Part shown: positions 25,343-33,463 of the stretch, piece after piece
How positions within the stretch are numbered: position 1 is the first letter of the stretch
Layout: each line of letters starts with the position of its first letter
Origin: JBEBVQ01 sp964527735
GTDB taxonomy: Bacteria > Bacteroidota > Bacteroidia > Chitinophagales > Chitinophagaceae
Direction of reading: 5' to 3'
DNA: 64,000 nt
Assembly (NCBI GenBank): GCA_964527735.1
Contig: CAZGPG010000019.1
Coordinates: forward strand, 13,034 to 77,033
The notes under the pieces: generated by a model
Told to the model about the DNA's origin: nothing
The model's input: the letters and a program-made list of their open reading frames with translations, nothing else
The model's database searches: none
Translations under genes and position numbers: made by a program

Positions 25343-26172
25343 AATCTCTTTTCTTTTTGAATCTTCTCGATCCGGGCGGCAAAGTAAGCATTTTTTTGAG
25401 GATTACGCAAACTTAATTTACGATACATATCAATCGCCTTTTCATACTTTCCCTGGCGCACCAGAATTTCCGCAAGCGATTCACTGGCAAGGTCTTCTTC
25501 GCGGCTGATGGAGTTAACCGCCATATTAAATACCTCGTCGGGTATCTCATCCGCCTCATCTTCCAGAGCCGCTGCAAGTTTTTCTTTCTGCCACATGGTT
25601 TTGAGCGCTTTTCGCCCATCTGCTTCCTGCCGTTCCTTTTCTGTTTTTTCCTTAAAAAACGACAGCCATTCACTGAAGCTCATCACAACCATAAGCGACT
25701 TATCCTTATCATCCTGCGCTTCCGGAGCGGCCGCCGGAGGCTCGTCAGGAATTTCATCCGGAACCCGGATACCCTGGTGCAGAAAATAATCTTCTGCATA
25801 GACCGGCGTTATCAGTGGCTCTGTTTGAGACACGTTATCATCTGCAACAGGCGCCACAACATCTGCAACAACACCTTCCTGTACAGGCTGCTCAGCAGGC
25901 ATCACACCATCCCGGACTTCGGAATGCGGAATGCCGGCCGCTTCCTCCTGCATCATCCGGTAATACAGCAGCCAGTTACCGCTGAATAAGTGCATCCGGT
26001 TTAAGACGGCAGGTGTAAACGCTTCCTTCCGGCCCGACCTGATCACCTCCAGGTAACGCCCCGGGATGAAATAAGGGTATTTCTCCACCAGCAAGTCTAC
26101 CGCAGGTGCATCTGTCTCTGCGTATGTATCCGGCCGGGAAAGCCATTTATGTATCTTATCTGCATGAACCAT
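25339..26172 (-). CDS. Conserved Bacteroidota protein with C-terminal TPR
   Basis: This 277-residue protein uses ATG 26172 (MVHADKIHKWLSRPDTYAE). The N-terminal part has YPYFIPGRYLEVIRSGRKEAF. The centre is low-complexity and rich in acidic, Ala and Val residues. The C terminus (about 230-277) is one TPR-like unit: SLAEILVRQGKYEKAIDMYRKLSLRNPQKNAYFAARIEKI. No signal peptide is seen, so it is cytoplasmic. It lies between lptE and secG in the miaB-activator-lptE-secG cluster conserved in the phylum. The function is unknown; the context hints at envelope biogenesis or secretion. Confidence 0.8.
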   Translation of the reverse strand: MVHADKIHKWLSRPDTYAETDAPAVDLLVEKYPYFIPGRYLEVIRSGRKEAFTPAVLNRMHLFSGNWLLYYRMMQEEAAGIPHSEVRDGVMPAEQPVQEGVVADVVAPVADDNVSQTEPLITPVYAEDYFLHQGIRVPDEIPDEPPAAAPEAQDDKDKSLMVVMSFSEWLSFFKEKTEKERQEADGRKALKTMWQKEKLAAALEDEADEIPDEVFNMAVNSISREEDLASESLAEILVRQGKYEKAIDMYRKLSLRNPQKNAYFAARIEKIQKEKRL

Positions 26173-26181
26173 TATGCAATT

Positions 26182-26290
26182 AATTTGAAAATGTGTTGAA
26201 TGTGACAAATGTGTTCAATGTGCTTAACATAGTATATGTGACAATACGAACAAAAACACATTCGTCACATTTCCCACATCAAACACATTC
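26182..26290. repeat. Composite intergenic repeat (AATTTGAAAATG plus TGTGACAAATGTG family)
   Basis: It begins AATTTGAAAATG and continues with TGTGTTGAATGTGACAAATGTGTTC-type units. The complement (CACATT, GTCACATTT, CACATTC) appears toward 26258-26290, so it can fold back. A second TGTGACAAATGTG copy is at 26841-26911. It separates lptE from the TPR gene. Confidence 0.65.
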
Positions 26291-26317
26291 ATAACTCATA
26301 ATTCACAACTAAAAAAA

Positions 26318-26818
26318 TCACCAATTTACAAATGCCTTATTAAAAATATCATCTGCCAGTTGCTCGCCGATCGTGTTGATCAGAACAGTTTCTACACTCT
26401 GTACCGTCTGCGAAGCAGGGAAGTCCGCAAATCTCGAAAAAGATTGCTTGAATCCTGCTTTTTCATCCAACCGGTTCTGAAAGGTAATATTAACGGTGAT
26501 TGTAAGCCGGTTTTGCGTTGCCTGCTGTGTATTCTGCACCCCGGTTACTGTGACGTCGTATCCGGTAATAGCGCCGGATATTTCATAATCCGCATCTTCG
26601 GTAGTAACCGGCGCCAGTCCGGTCTGCGAGAGGATGCGGCTGCGCACCTTATCTGTCAGAGAAGCGCTCAGCGCAGGCACTACGTTACGGGCGCGGTTTT
26701 CCAGCACACGGATATTGATCGTCTTTCCCTCAATAGATGCTCCCGTAAAGCTATATACGCCACAGCCCGACAGCAGGACGCAGCAACAAAGCAGGATGGA
26801 TGAAAAAATATGCTTCAA
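26318..26818 (-). CDS. lptE: LPS-assembly lipoprotein LptE
   Basis: This 166-residue outer-membrane lipoprotein has signal and lipobox MKHIFSSILLCCCVLLSGCG with Cys19. The mature part GVYSFTGASIEGKTINIRVLENRA followed by two helices and beta strands is the LptE fold as found in Bacteroidota. The C-terminal helix is VETVLINTIGEQLADDIFNKAF. LptE plugs the LptD barrel and helps insert LPS. It is encoded between the sigma-54 activator and the TPR/secG pair on the minus strand. Confidence 0.88.
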   Translation of the reverse strand: MKHIFSSILLCCCVLLSGCGVYSFTGASIEGKTINIRVLENRARNVVPALSASLTDKVRSRILSQTGLAPVTTEDADYEISGAITGYDVTVTGVQNTQQATQNRLTITVNITFQNRLDEKAGFKQSFSRFADFPASQTVQSVETVLINTIGEQLADDIFNKAFVNW

Positions 26819-26840
26819 GGGTTTTATGATTAGGTTTTAA

Positions 26841-26933
26841 ATGTGATTAATGTGTTCAATGTGACAAATGTGTTCCCACATTAATCACATTGAACACATT
26901 TGTCACACTTTCAAATTAACTCATTTTCAAATT
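26841..26933. repeat. TGTGACAAATGTG-family inverted repeat with AATTTGAAAATG-type end
   Basis: Arms ATGTGATTAATGTG (26841-26854) and CACATTAATCACAT (26877-26890) are perfect. TTCAATGTGACAAATGTG is also answered by its complement at about 26888-26909. The right end CATTTTCAAATT (26922-26933) runs into the stop of the activator gene at 26932-26934. Confidence 0.75.
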
Positions 26934-28173
26934 ACTCATCAATCCCATATTCTTTAATCTTCCGGTACAACGTACGCTCAGATATACCCAGTTCATTTGC
27001 CGCATCACGTCTCCGGCTTTTATGCTTTTTCAGCGCTTTGATAATAAATTCCTTTTCCCGGTCGGCAAGCATCAGCGATTCTTCCACTTCGTCATTATGA
27101 TCGACAGTATCCTGCGGCTGTATCACAAACGGCGTAGCGCTTCCTCCGTAGCCGGGAGCCGGTTCTGCCGCATTATTATACACCGGCAGCAGGTTATTAT
27201 CACTCACCGCCGACATGGTGAATCCTCTGCCATGGGCCATCTCAAACATCATCTGCTTGAGGTCGTTGATGTCTTTTTTCAGATCAAAAAACAGCTTGTA
27301 TAATATATCGCGCTCGGTTGTGGTAAACTCTTCTGTATGCTGCCCGGGAATCATCTGACCTGCGGGGCGTAGCGCCAGGCTGCGGGAGCTGTCATTACCA
27401 GGCAGGAAGCGGGTCAGTGCATCGGCTGTAATATTTTTATCTTCAGACAGCACGGATACCTGCTCCGCAATGTTCTTCAGCTCGCGCACATTGCCCCTCC
27501 AGCCATAACTCACCAGCAATTGCAACGCGCCGGCATCAAGCTGTACGGACTGGGTACGGTAGCGCTCTGCAAAATCGGAAGCAAACTTGCGAAACAGGAG
27601 CGGTATATCCTCCGGACGGTCCCGCAGGGACGGCACGCGGATCGGCACGGTGCTCAGACGGTAATACAGGTCTTCACGAAATTTCCCCTGCCGGGTATAA
27701 TCAAGCAGGTCACGATTGGTGGCGCCGATCACCCTTACATCCGTCTTCTGCACTTTGGAAGACCCAACCCGTATAAACTCCCCGGTTTCGAGCACGCGGA
27801 GCAAACGGGCCTGTGTGCCAAGCGGCATTTCACCGATCTCGTCGAGGAAGATCGTACCACCGTTAACGGTTTCAAAATAGCCTTTGCGGCTGTCTACCGC
27901 ACCGGTGAATGCCCCTTTTTCGTGGCCGAAGAGCTCGCTGTCTATCGTACCTTCTGGGATCGCGCCGCAGTTGACCGCAATAAAAGGATTGTGCTTCCGT
28001 GCAGAAAGCGTATGGATAATCTGGGAGAACACCTCCTTTCCCACACCGCTCTCCCCTACGATCAGCACGGTAAGATCTGTATTGGCTACCTGTACAGCCG
28101 TACTGAGCGCATGGTTCAATGCGGGCGCATTACCTATAATGCCAAACCTGTTCTTTATGCTTTGTATATCCAT
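26932..28173 (-). CDS. Sigma-54-dependent transcriptional activator (AAA+ with Fis HTH)
   Basis: This 413-residue activator starts directly with the AAA+ domain; no receiver or other sensor domain is present (MDIQSIKNRFGIIGNAPAL). Walker A is GESGVGKE, the sigma-54 contact loop is GAFTGA, and Walker B is GGTIFLDEIGEM. The sensor region is VRVIGATNRDL and the arginine finger region FREDLYYRLSTVPI. A linker of about 110 residues leads to the Fis-type HTH RRRDAANELGISERTLYRKI. It lies between miaB and lptE, a position conserved in Bacteroidota. Its target promoters are unknown, and no convincing -24/-12 site was located in the window. Confidence 0.92.
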   Translation of the reverse strand: MDIQSIKNRFGIIGNAPALNHALSTAVQVANTDLTVLIVGESGVGKEVFSQIIHTLSARKHNPFIAVNCGAIPEGTIDSELFGHEKGAFTGAVDSRKGYFETVNGGTIFLDEIGEMPLGTQARLLRVLETGEFIRVGSSKVQKTDVRVIGATNRDLLDYTRQGKFREDLYYRLSTVPIRVPSLRDRPEDIPLLFRKFASDFAERYRTQSVQLDAGALQLLVSYGWRGNVRELKNIAEQVSVLSEDKNITADALTRFLPGNDSSRSLALRPAGQMIPGQHTEEFTTTERDILYKLFFDLKKDINDLKQMMFEMAHGRGFTMSAVSDNNLLPVYNNAAEPAPGYGGSATPFVIQPQDTVDHNDEVEESLMLADREKEFIIKALKKHKSRRRDAANELGISERTLYRKIKEYGIDE

Positions 28174-28204
28174 TTTCAGGAAAGAATAATCTTATTAATT
28201 TTAA

Positions 28205-28285
28205 AATTTGAAAATGATATGTTTACTAAATATATCATTCCTGTGCGCTCATTTTCAAATTTTCAAATTCCCAAATTTTCAAATT
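28205..28285. repeat. AATTTGAAAATG-family repeat supplying the miaB stop
   Basis: The left end is AATTTGAAAATG at 28205-28216; the right end has several (C)ATTTTCAAATT units ending at 28285. The last codons of miaB (Val-Ile-stop) are read from this repeat: its TGA stop is 28279-28281. Confidence 0.8.
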
Positions 28286-29706
28286 ACAATCGTCCCCAGC
28301 AGTGTCGCCTTTGTTGCATCCTCGATCCGGACATCCGCATAATCCCCTTTCTTCAGATCATATCTGTCCTTAGGGAATACCACCATTTTATTCTGGCTGT
28401 TCCTGCCGCTCCAATGCTGGTTGCTACGCTTGCTCTCACCTTCGATCAGCACACGGAACACCTTACCGATATCGCTCCGGTAGCTTTCCTTTGAATGGCG
28501 GCCCTGAAGGGCAATCACTTCTTCGAGCCTTCTTTTCTTCACCTCTTCGGGCACATCGTCCTGGTAGCGGCGGGCAGCGAGCGTACCAGGACGTTCGCTA
28601 TAGGCAAACATATAAGCCATATCAAAACGCGACCGCTCCATCACGTCAAGCGTATCCTGGTGCTCGGCGTCCGTTTCCGTACAAAAGCCGGTAATAATAT
28701 CCGTGCTCAGTCCGCAATCCGGCATGATCTCCCGGATACGCTTTACACGCGCCAGGTACCATTCACGGGTATAAGTGCGGTTCATCAGCTGCAGTACGCG
28801 CGTATTCCCGCTTTGCACCGGCAGGTGGATGTACTTGCAGATATTCTCATAAGCTGCCATTGTATGCAATACATCATCCGTAATATCTTTAGGGTGGGAA
28901 GTACTGAAACGCACGCGCAGCAAGGGTGATATCTGCGCCACCATTTCGAGCAGCCGGGCGAATGTTACCGCATCTCCGGCGCCGTCAGCCGCAGCGGGCA
29001 TATAATGATAGCTGTCCACATTCTGCCCCAGCAGCGTCACTTCCCGGAATCCGTTTTCGAACAAATGCCGGCATTCCGCCACAATGCTGGCTGCATCGCG
29101 ACTCCTTTCGCGCCCACGGGTAAATGGCACTACGCAAAAGGTGCACATATTATTGCACCCCCGCATGATACTTACAAAAGCAGTAACGCCATTACTATTG
29201 AGGCGCACAGGCGCAATATCCGCATAAGTCTCTTCGCGGCTCAGCAGCACATTCACGCTTTTCTGACCGCCTTCCGCTTCTTCAATCAGCCCCGGAAGAC
29301 TGCGATAGGCATCTGGCCCGACAACGATATCCACCAGCTTTTCTTCTTCCAGGAATTTCCCTTTCAGGCGTTCTGCCATACACCCCAGCACGCCCACCAT
29401 CATACCCGGATTACGCTCCTTAACCTTGCGGAAAGCCTGCAGCCGGTTCCGCACCGTCTGCTCTGCCTTTTCGCGGATGGAGCAGGTATTGATCAGCACG
29501 AGGCTGGCCTCTTCAAAGTTCCGCGTAGCGCCGTATCCCTGCTCCCGGAGAATGGAAGCTACGATCTCACTGTCACTGAAATTCATCTGGCATCCATAGC
29601 TTTCTATGTAGAATTTCTTCCCATTTTTATCCGCATCAGGCGCATCGGGCGCAAACGCCTCACCCTGCCGGTGTTCTTCTATTACTTTTTCCAGCACTTC
29701 TGCCAT
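28279..29706 (-). CDS. miaB: tRNA-2-methylthio-N6-dimethylallyladenosine synthase MiaB
   Basis: This 475-residue radical-SAM methylthiotransferase modifies A37 of tRNAs reading U-starting codons. The N-terminal UPF0004 domain has the auxiliary-cluster cysteines in ESYGCQMNFSD, INTCSIREKA and GVLGCMAERLK. The radical-SAM motif is CNNMCTFC (C-x3-C-x2-C) with GRERSR after it. A C-terminal TRAM domain is seen near SNQHWSGRNSQNKMVVFPK. The start is ATG 29706 (MAEVLEKVIEEHRQG). A TACCTTTG element is 24-31 bases upstream. It heads the operon toward secG. Confidence 0.95.
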   Translation of the reverse strand: MAEVLEKVIEEHRQGEAFAPDAPDADKNGKKFYIESYGCQMNFSDSEIVASILREQGYGATRNFEEASLVLINTCSIREKAEQTVRNRLQAFRKVKERNPGMMVGVLGCMAERLKGKFLEEEKLVDIVVGPDAYRSLPGLIEEAEGGQKSVNVLLSREETYADIAPVRLNSNGVTAFVSIMRGCNNMCTFCVVPFTRGRERSRDAASIVAECRHLFENGFREVTLLGQNVDSYHYMPAAADGAGDAVTFARLLEMVAQISPLLRVRFSTSHPKDITDDVLHTMAAYENICKYIHLPVQSGNTRVLQLMNRTYTREWYLARVKRIREIMPDCGLSTDIITGFCTETDAEHQDTLDVMERSRFDMAYMFAYSERPGTLAARRYQDDVPEEVKKRRLEEVIALQGRHSKESYRSDIGKVFRVLIEGESKRSNQHWSGRNSQNKMVVFPKDRYDLKKGDYADVRIEDATKATLLGTIVI

Positions 29707-29729
29707 AATTACAGGTAAATGTAAACAAA

Positions 29730-29737
29730 CAAAGGTA
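29730..29737 (-). promoter_or_regulatory. Candidate -7 element for miaB
   Basis: On the minus strand this reads TACCTTTG, a match to TAnnTTTG, about 24 bases before the miaB ATG. The -33 position shows no clear TTG. Confidence 0.5.
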
Positions 29738-29868
29738 CGTATTATGGTCGGTTTTCGGATAGAACGAAATATGATACATCACACTTGCAGGCGCCGTCCG
29801 AAAAAGCACAATGAAAACTTAAAATTCAGAACCGGACTAAAATTTTATGCTGCCATAAGTATCCTTTA

Positions 29869-29900
29869 TTGCTGCAAACAAATAAATGATGTTACCTTTG
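29869..29900 (+). promoter_or_regulatory. Candidate promoter for trxA
   Basis: TTG (29869-29871), 21 bases, then TACCTTTG (29893-29900) fits the Bacteroidota promoter pattern. It lies 36 bases before the thioredoxin ATG at 29936. Confidence 0.6.
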
Positions 29901-29935
29901 ACCTTTCATTGTAACTTTTAAACAAACCGTATAAA

Positions 29936-30253
29936 ATGGCAGCCGTATTCACTGATGCAAATTTCGAAACAGAAGTGATCAATTCCGACAAACTTACCAT
30001 TGTTGATTTCTGGGCGCCATGGTGTGGCCCTTGTCTGGCGCTGGGTCCAACCATTGATGCTTTGTCAAAGGAGTATGAAGGGAAAGTCAACGTAGGCAAG
30101 ATCAATGTGGATGAAAATCCGAATGTGAGCGTGAATTACGGTATTACCAATATTCCCTGCGTGTTATTTGTGAAAAACGGACAGATAGTAGACAAGCAGG
30201 TAGGGCTCGCCCCGAAATCTGCTTTCGAAAAGAAAATACAGCAGCATATCTAA
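29936..30253 (+). CDS. trxA: Thioredoxin
   Basis: This 105-residue thioredoxin has the active site WAPWCGPC (Cys33 and Cys36 approximately), the buried Asp in VDFWAPW and the cis-proline in NIPCVLFVKNGQ. An additional Cys precedes the cis-Pro region (IPC), which differs from the usual IPT and may alter redox behaviour. It is a cytoplasmic disulfide reductase. It is a single-gene unit, with its own promoter candidate and a strong terminator after it at 30327. Confidence 0.95.
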   Translation: MAAVFTDANFETEVINSDKLTIVDFWAPWCGPCLALGPTIDALSKEYEGKVNVGKINVDENPNVSVNYGITNIPCVLFVKNGQIVDKQVGLAPKSAFEKKIQQHI

Positions 30254-30326
30254 ACCTGTGTTGCTGTCCGACCATGAGTTTTGGATTAAAGCAAAGGGGG
30301 GCGTAAATCCATACTTATGTTCATTT

Positions 30327-30361
30327 AAAACCGGCCGTAAAAAGCCGGTTTTATTTTTTTT
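30327..30361 (+). terminator. Rho-independent terminator of trxA
   Basis: AAAACCGGC (30327-30335) pairs with GCCGGTTTT (30344-30352) across an 8-base loop, and a T-rich tail (ATTTTTTTT) follows to 30361. The remaining spacer to the desaturase gene at 30550 is AT-rich, with no gene seen. Confidence 0.88.
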
Positions 30362-30549
30362 GTTTGCTATAGAGGCCAGCGGCTCCACTGCAAATGCCGG
30401 ACAATAATTATGTCATAGGATAATTTTATGCCATGGAATGATTAATGGGATGATTAAATACATCCCAGAAAAATGTTAATTACCGGAAATAATCCGGATG
30501 ATCGGAATTATTATCGTACTTTTCACCGGGTACAACGATCAATAACTCC

Positions 30550-31614
30550 ATGAAATCATTAGGCCCGATCACAGATCCGGTTTTTCAGCCATCCCCCCAT
30601 AATGCTACCGATCGCTTTTTTTTAAAGTTCATCCGGGATGAACGCGACCTCCCATTTGCTTACCTCACCCTCCAGATCAGCCTGACGCTGATACCGCTTG
30701 CCATCATGCTCTACCTGCCGTTTGTTACCGGCTGGGCCTGGTGGATTACCGCCATCGCATACCAATACCTGAACAATTTTGCCTTTAAAGGCCCCTTCGG
30801 ACTGATGCTGCACTGCACCAGCCACCGAACCTTATTCAAGAAGGATTATAATTTCATGAACCATTACCTGCCCTGGGTGATCGCGCCTCTGTTCGGGCAT
30901 TCTCCCGAAACCTACTACACCCATCATATCGGGATGCACCATGCAGAAAACAATCTTGAGGACGACGAAAGCAGTACAATGCCCTACCAGCGCGATTCTC
31001 TGAAAGGCTTCCTGCATTATTTCGTGGTGTTCCTGTTTGCAGGTATTTATCATTTGTGCGCTTATTTTTTCAGAAAGAAAAGAAAGCGCCTGCTTTACCG
31101 TTCCGTGCGCGGCGAGCTGCTCTTTATCCTGTTTTGCATAGGGATGAGCTTTATCAACTGGCCGGCTACACTGGTGGTATTCATCATCCCATTCTTTCTC
31201 TACCGGCTGATCGCCATGATGGGCAACTGGGCGCAGCATTCTTTCGTATGCGCCAACGATCCGGGCAACCCGTTCAAGAACAGCATTACCTGTATCAATA
31301 CCGACTACAACCACAAATGCTGGAACGACGGGTACCATATTTCTCACCATCAGAAGCAAAACCTGCATTGGACAGAGCACCCGGTATATTTCAGGAAGAC
31401 ACTCGACCAATACATCAAAAACAATGCGATCGTATTCGACGGCATCCATTTCCTGCACGTCTTCATCTGGCTGATGGGCAAGCGTTACGATCTGCTGGCC
31501 CGGCACTTTGTGAATATCGGCGACCGGTTCGGCTCCGACGAAGAAGTGATCGCCTTTCTGAAAAGCAGGGTGGAGAAAATCCCTTCATCCGCCACTCTGC
31601 AGCCGGCGATGTAA
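30550..31614 (+). CDS. Fatty acid desaturase-type membrane di-iron enzyme
   Basis: This 354-residue membrane protein carries the three histidine boxes of the desaturase/hydroxylase superfamily: HCTSH (about 95-99), YYTHHIGMHHAENN (about 122-135) and YHISHHQKQNLHW (about 262-274). Hydrophobic pairs are at about 43-80 and 155-215. The family introduces double bonds or hydroxyls into acyl chains or carotenoids using O2 and a di-iron centre. The substrate is not determinable. Between boxes 2 and 3 a basic loop (FFRKKRKRLLYRS) faces the cytoplasm. It has its own spacer upstream and precedes lysS. Confidence 0.87.
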   Translation: MKSLGPITDPVFQPSPHNATDRFFLKFIRDERDLPFAYLTLQISLTLIPLAIMLYLPFVTGWAWWITAIAYQYLNNFAFKGPFGLMLHCTSHRTLFKKDYNFMNHYLPWVIAPLFGHSPETYYTHHIGMHHAENNLEDDESSTMPYQRDSLKGFLHYFVVFLFAGIYHLCAYFFRKKRKRLLYRSVRGELLFILFCIGMSFINWPATLVVFIIPFFLYRLIAMMGNWAQHSFVCANDPGNPFKNSITCINTDYNHKCWNDGYHISHHQKQNLHWTEHPVYFRKTLDQYIKNNAIVFDGIHFLHVFIWLMGKRYDLLARHFVNIGDRFGSDEEVIAFLKSRVEKIPSSATLQPAM

Positions 31615-31670
31615 TCACCGGCTTCCGGAAGGATTTCGTAAACAATCTTCCCGATTACATTTCCTCTGCT

Positions 31671-31678
31671 TATTTTTG
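31671..31678 (+). promoter_or_regulatory. Candidate -7 element for lysS
   Basis: TATTTTTG matches TAnnTTTG, 56 bases before the lysS ATG. No clear -33 motif is seen. Confidence 0.45.
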
Positions 31679-31733
31679 CAGCTTATTTTTATTATATAAC
31701 ACCGTATAAGCCGGCTTCATCCGGCACAGGACT

Positions 31734-33257
31734 ATGCAAACAATACTCAGCGAACAGGAAGTAATACGAAGAGAAAAACTGAATGAGCTGCAGGCTCTGG
31801 GCATTGATCCCTACCCTGCGCCGTTATATGAAGTAACGCACACAAGTGCCGGCATCAAAGCAGGGTTCAGCGAAGCAACAGCGGATGATTATCAGTCCGT
31901 TGCCCTTGCCGGGCGCATTATGATGGTGCGCGACATGGGCAAGGCCAATTTTGCTGTCTTGCAGGATAACAGCGGCCGGATACAGCTCTACCTCAAACGC
32001 GATGATCTCTGCCCCGGCGAGGATAAAACACTGTTCAATACGGTATGGAAAAAACTGATTGATCTGGGTGACATCATCGGTGTGCAGGGGTATGTCTTCA
32101 CCACCAAGACAGGAGAAACATCCGTACACGTCACATCTTTCACCCTGTTGAGCAAGGCCCTCCGGCCACTGCCCGTTGTGAAAGAGAAAGACGGGGAAGT
32201 GTTTGATGCCGTTGCGGATCCGGAGTTTCGTTACCGTCAGCGGTACGCAGACCTGATCGTGAACCCGGGCGTACGGGATGTATTTGTGAAGATCACCAAA
32301 ATGAAGAATGCCATCCGTTCTTTCCTCAACGAACGCGGAGCGCTGGAAGTGGACACACCTGTGCTGCAAAGCATTCCCGGCGGTGCAATCGCGCGCCCTT
32401 TTATCACGCATCACAATGCGCTGGACATCCCCCTCTATATGCGCATCGCCAATGAATTATATCTGAAACGACTCATCGTCGGCGGTTTCGACTGGGTTTA
32501 TGAATTCAGCCGTAACTTCCGTAACGAAGGCATGGACCGTACCCATAACCCGGAATTTACCATTCTGGAATTCTATACGGCCTATAAAGATTATCTCTGG
32601 ATGATGGAGATCACGGAGCAAATGCTCGAACAAACGGCCGTCGCTACCAACGGGACTACCGAAACAATCATTGATGGCAATACCATCAGCTTCAAAGCGC
32701 CCTTCGCCCGCGTTTCAATTTATGATGCCATCAAACAGCATACTGGGGTCGACATCAGCGGTATGGAAGAAGAAGAGCTGCGCAATGTCTGCCGGCAACT
32801 GCACCTGGAGACGGACAACAGCATGGGCAAAGGCAAATTGATCGATACGATCTTCGGTGAAAAATGCGAATCTCATTATATCCAGCCTACGTTTATTATT
32901 GATTATCCCATTGAGATGAGTCCGCTCACTAAAAAACACCGGAGCAAACCCGGGCTGGTAGAACGTTTTGAGCTGATGATCAACGGCAAGGAGATCGCCA
33001 ATGCCTATAGTGAACTGAACGACCCCATAGATCAACGGGAACGGTTTGAGGCTCAGGCTGCGCTACTGGAACGCGGCGATGACGAAGCTATGTTCATTGA
33101 TCACGACTTCCTTCGTGCGCTGGAATACGGCATGCCGCCGACCGCAGGGATCGGGATCGGCATTGAGCGCCTGGCCATGTTGCTCACCGGCCAGCATTCC
33201 ATTCAGGATGTATTGCTCTTCCCACAGATGCGGCCGGAGAAGGGCGATGATTTTTAA
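31734..33257 (+). CDS. lysS: Lysyl-tRNA synthetase, class II
   Basis: This 507-residue class II synthetase charges tRNA-Lys. The N-terminal OB fold has VALAGRIMMVRDMGKANFAVL. Motif 1 region is FLNERGALEVDTPVLQ, motif 2 is FRNEGMDRTHNPEFT, and motif 3 is GIGIGIERLAMLLTG. The anticodon-binding domain and core are complete and the length is standard. The gene is followed by an AATTTGAAAATG-family repeat and is preceded by a TATTTTTG element. Confidence 0.96.
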   Translation: MQTILSEQEVIRREKLNELQALGIDPYPAPLYEVTHTSAGIKAGFSEATADDYQSVALAGRIMMVRDMGKANFAVLQDNSGRIQLYLKRDDLCPGEDKTLFNTVWKKLIDLGDIIGVQGYVFTTKTGETSVHVTSFTLLSKALRPLPVVKEKDGEVFDAVADPEFRYRQRYADLIVNPGVRDVFVKITKMKNAIRSFLNERGALEVDTPVLQSIPGGAIARPFITHHNALDIPLYMRIANELYLKRLIVGGFDWVYEFSRNFRNEGMDRTHNPEFTILEFYTAYKDYLWMMEITEQMLEQTAVATNGTTETIIDGNTISFKAPFARVSIYDAIKQHTGVDISGMEEEELRNVCRQLHLETDNSMGKGKLIDTIFGEKCESHYIQPTFIIDYPIEMSPLTKKHRSKPGLVERFELMINGKEIANAYSELNDPIDQRERFEAQAALLERGDDEAMFIDHDFLRALEYGMPPTAGIGIGIERLAMLLTGQHSIQDVLLFPQMRPEKGDDF

Positions 33258-33263
33258 TTAGAC

Positions 33264-33360
33264 AATTTGAAAATTTGGGAATTTGAAAATGAGTGTAATG
33301 CCTGCTATTTACATAACATAGGCATTTTCAAATTGGCACATTTTCAAATTTTCAAATTAA
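33264..33360. repeat. AATTTGAAAATG-family intergenic repeat
   Basis: It begins AATTTGAAAATTTGGGAATTTG and ends CATTTTCAAATTTTCAAATT, with AATGCCTGC and GCATTTTCAAATTGGC in the middle. It aligns along most of its length with the copy at 17982-18069. Confidence 0.8.
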
Positions 33361-33433
33361 TTAGCTGATTAAATACAAAGGTGAATTTTCGGGTGAAATC
33401 TTTCCGTAAACCGGTATATCTCAACGCAAAGAT

Positions 33434-33441
33434 TATTTTTG
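33434..33441 (+). promoter_or_regulatory. Candidate -7 element for the M16 protease pair
   Basis: TATTTTTG fits TAnnTTTG and lies 22 bases before the ATG of the first M16 gene. No convincing -33 element. Confidence 0.5.
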
Positions 33442-33463
33442 TAGCAAAACAGAATTCAACATC

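Noticed and set aside
26932..28173. Full two-component response regulator
   Set aside because: The protein starts at the AAA+ domain; no receiver domain is encoded in or just upstream of it.
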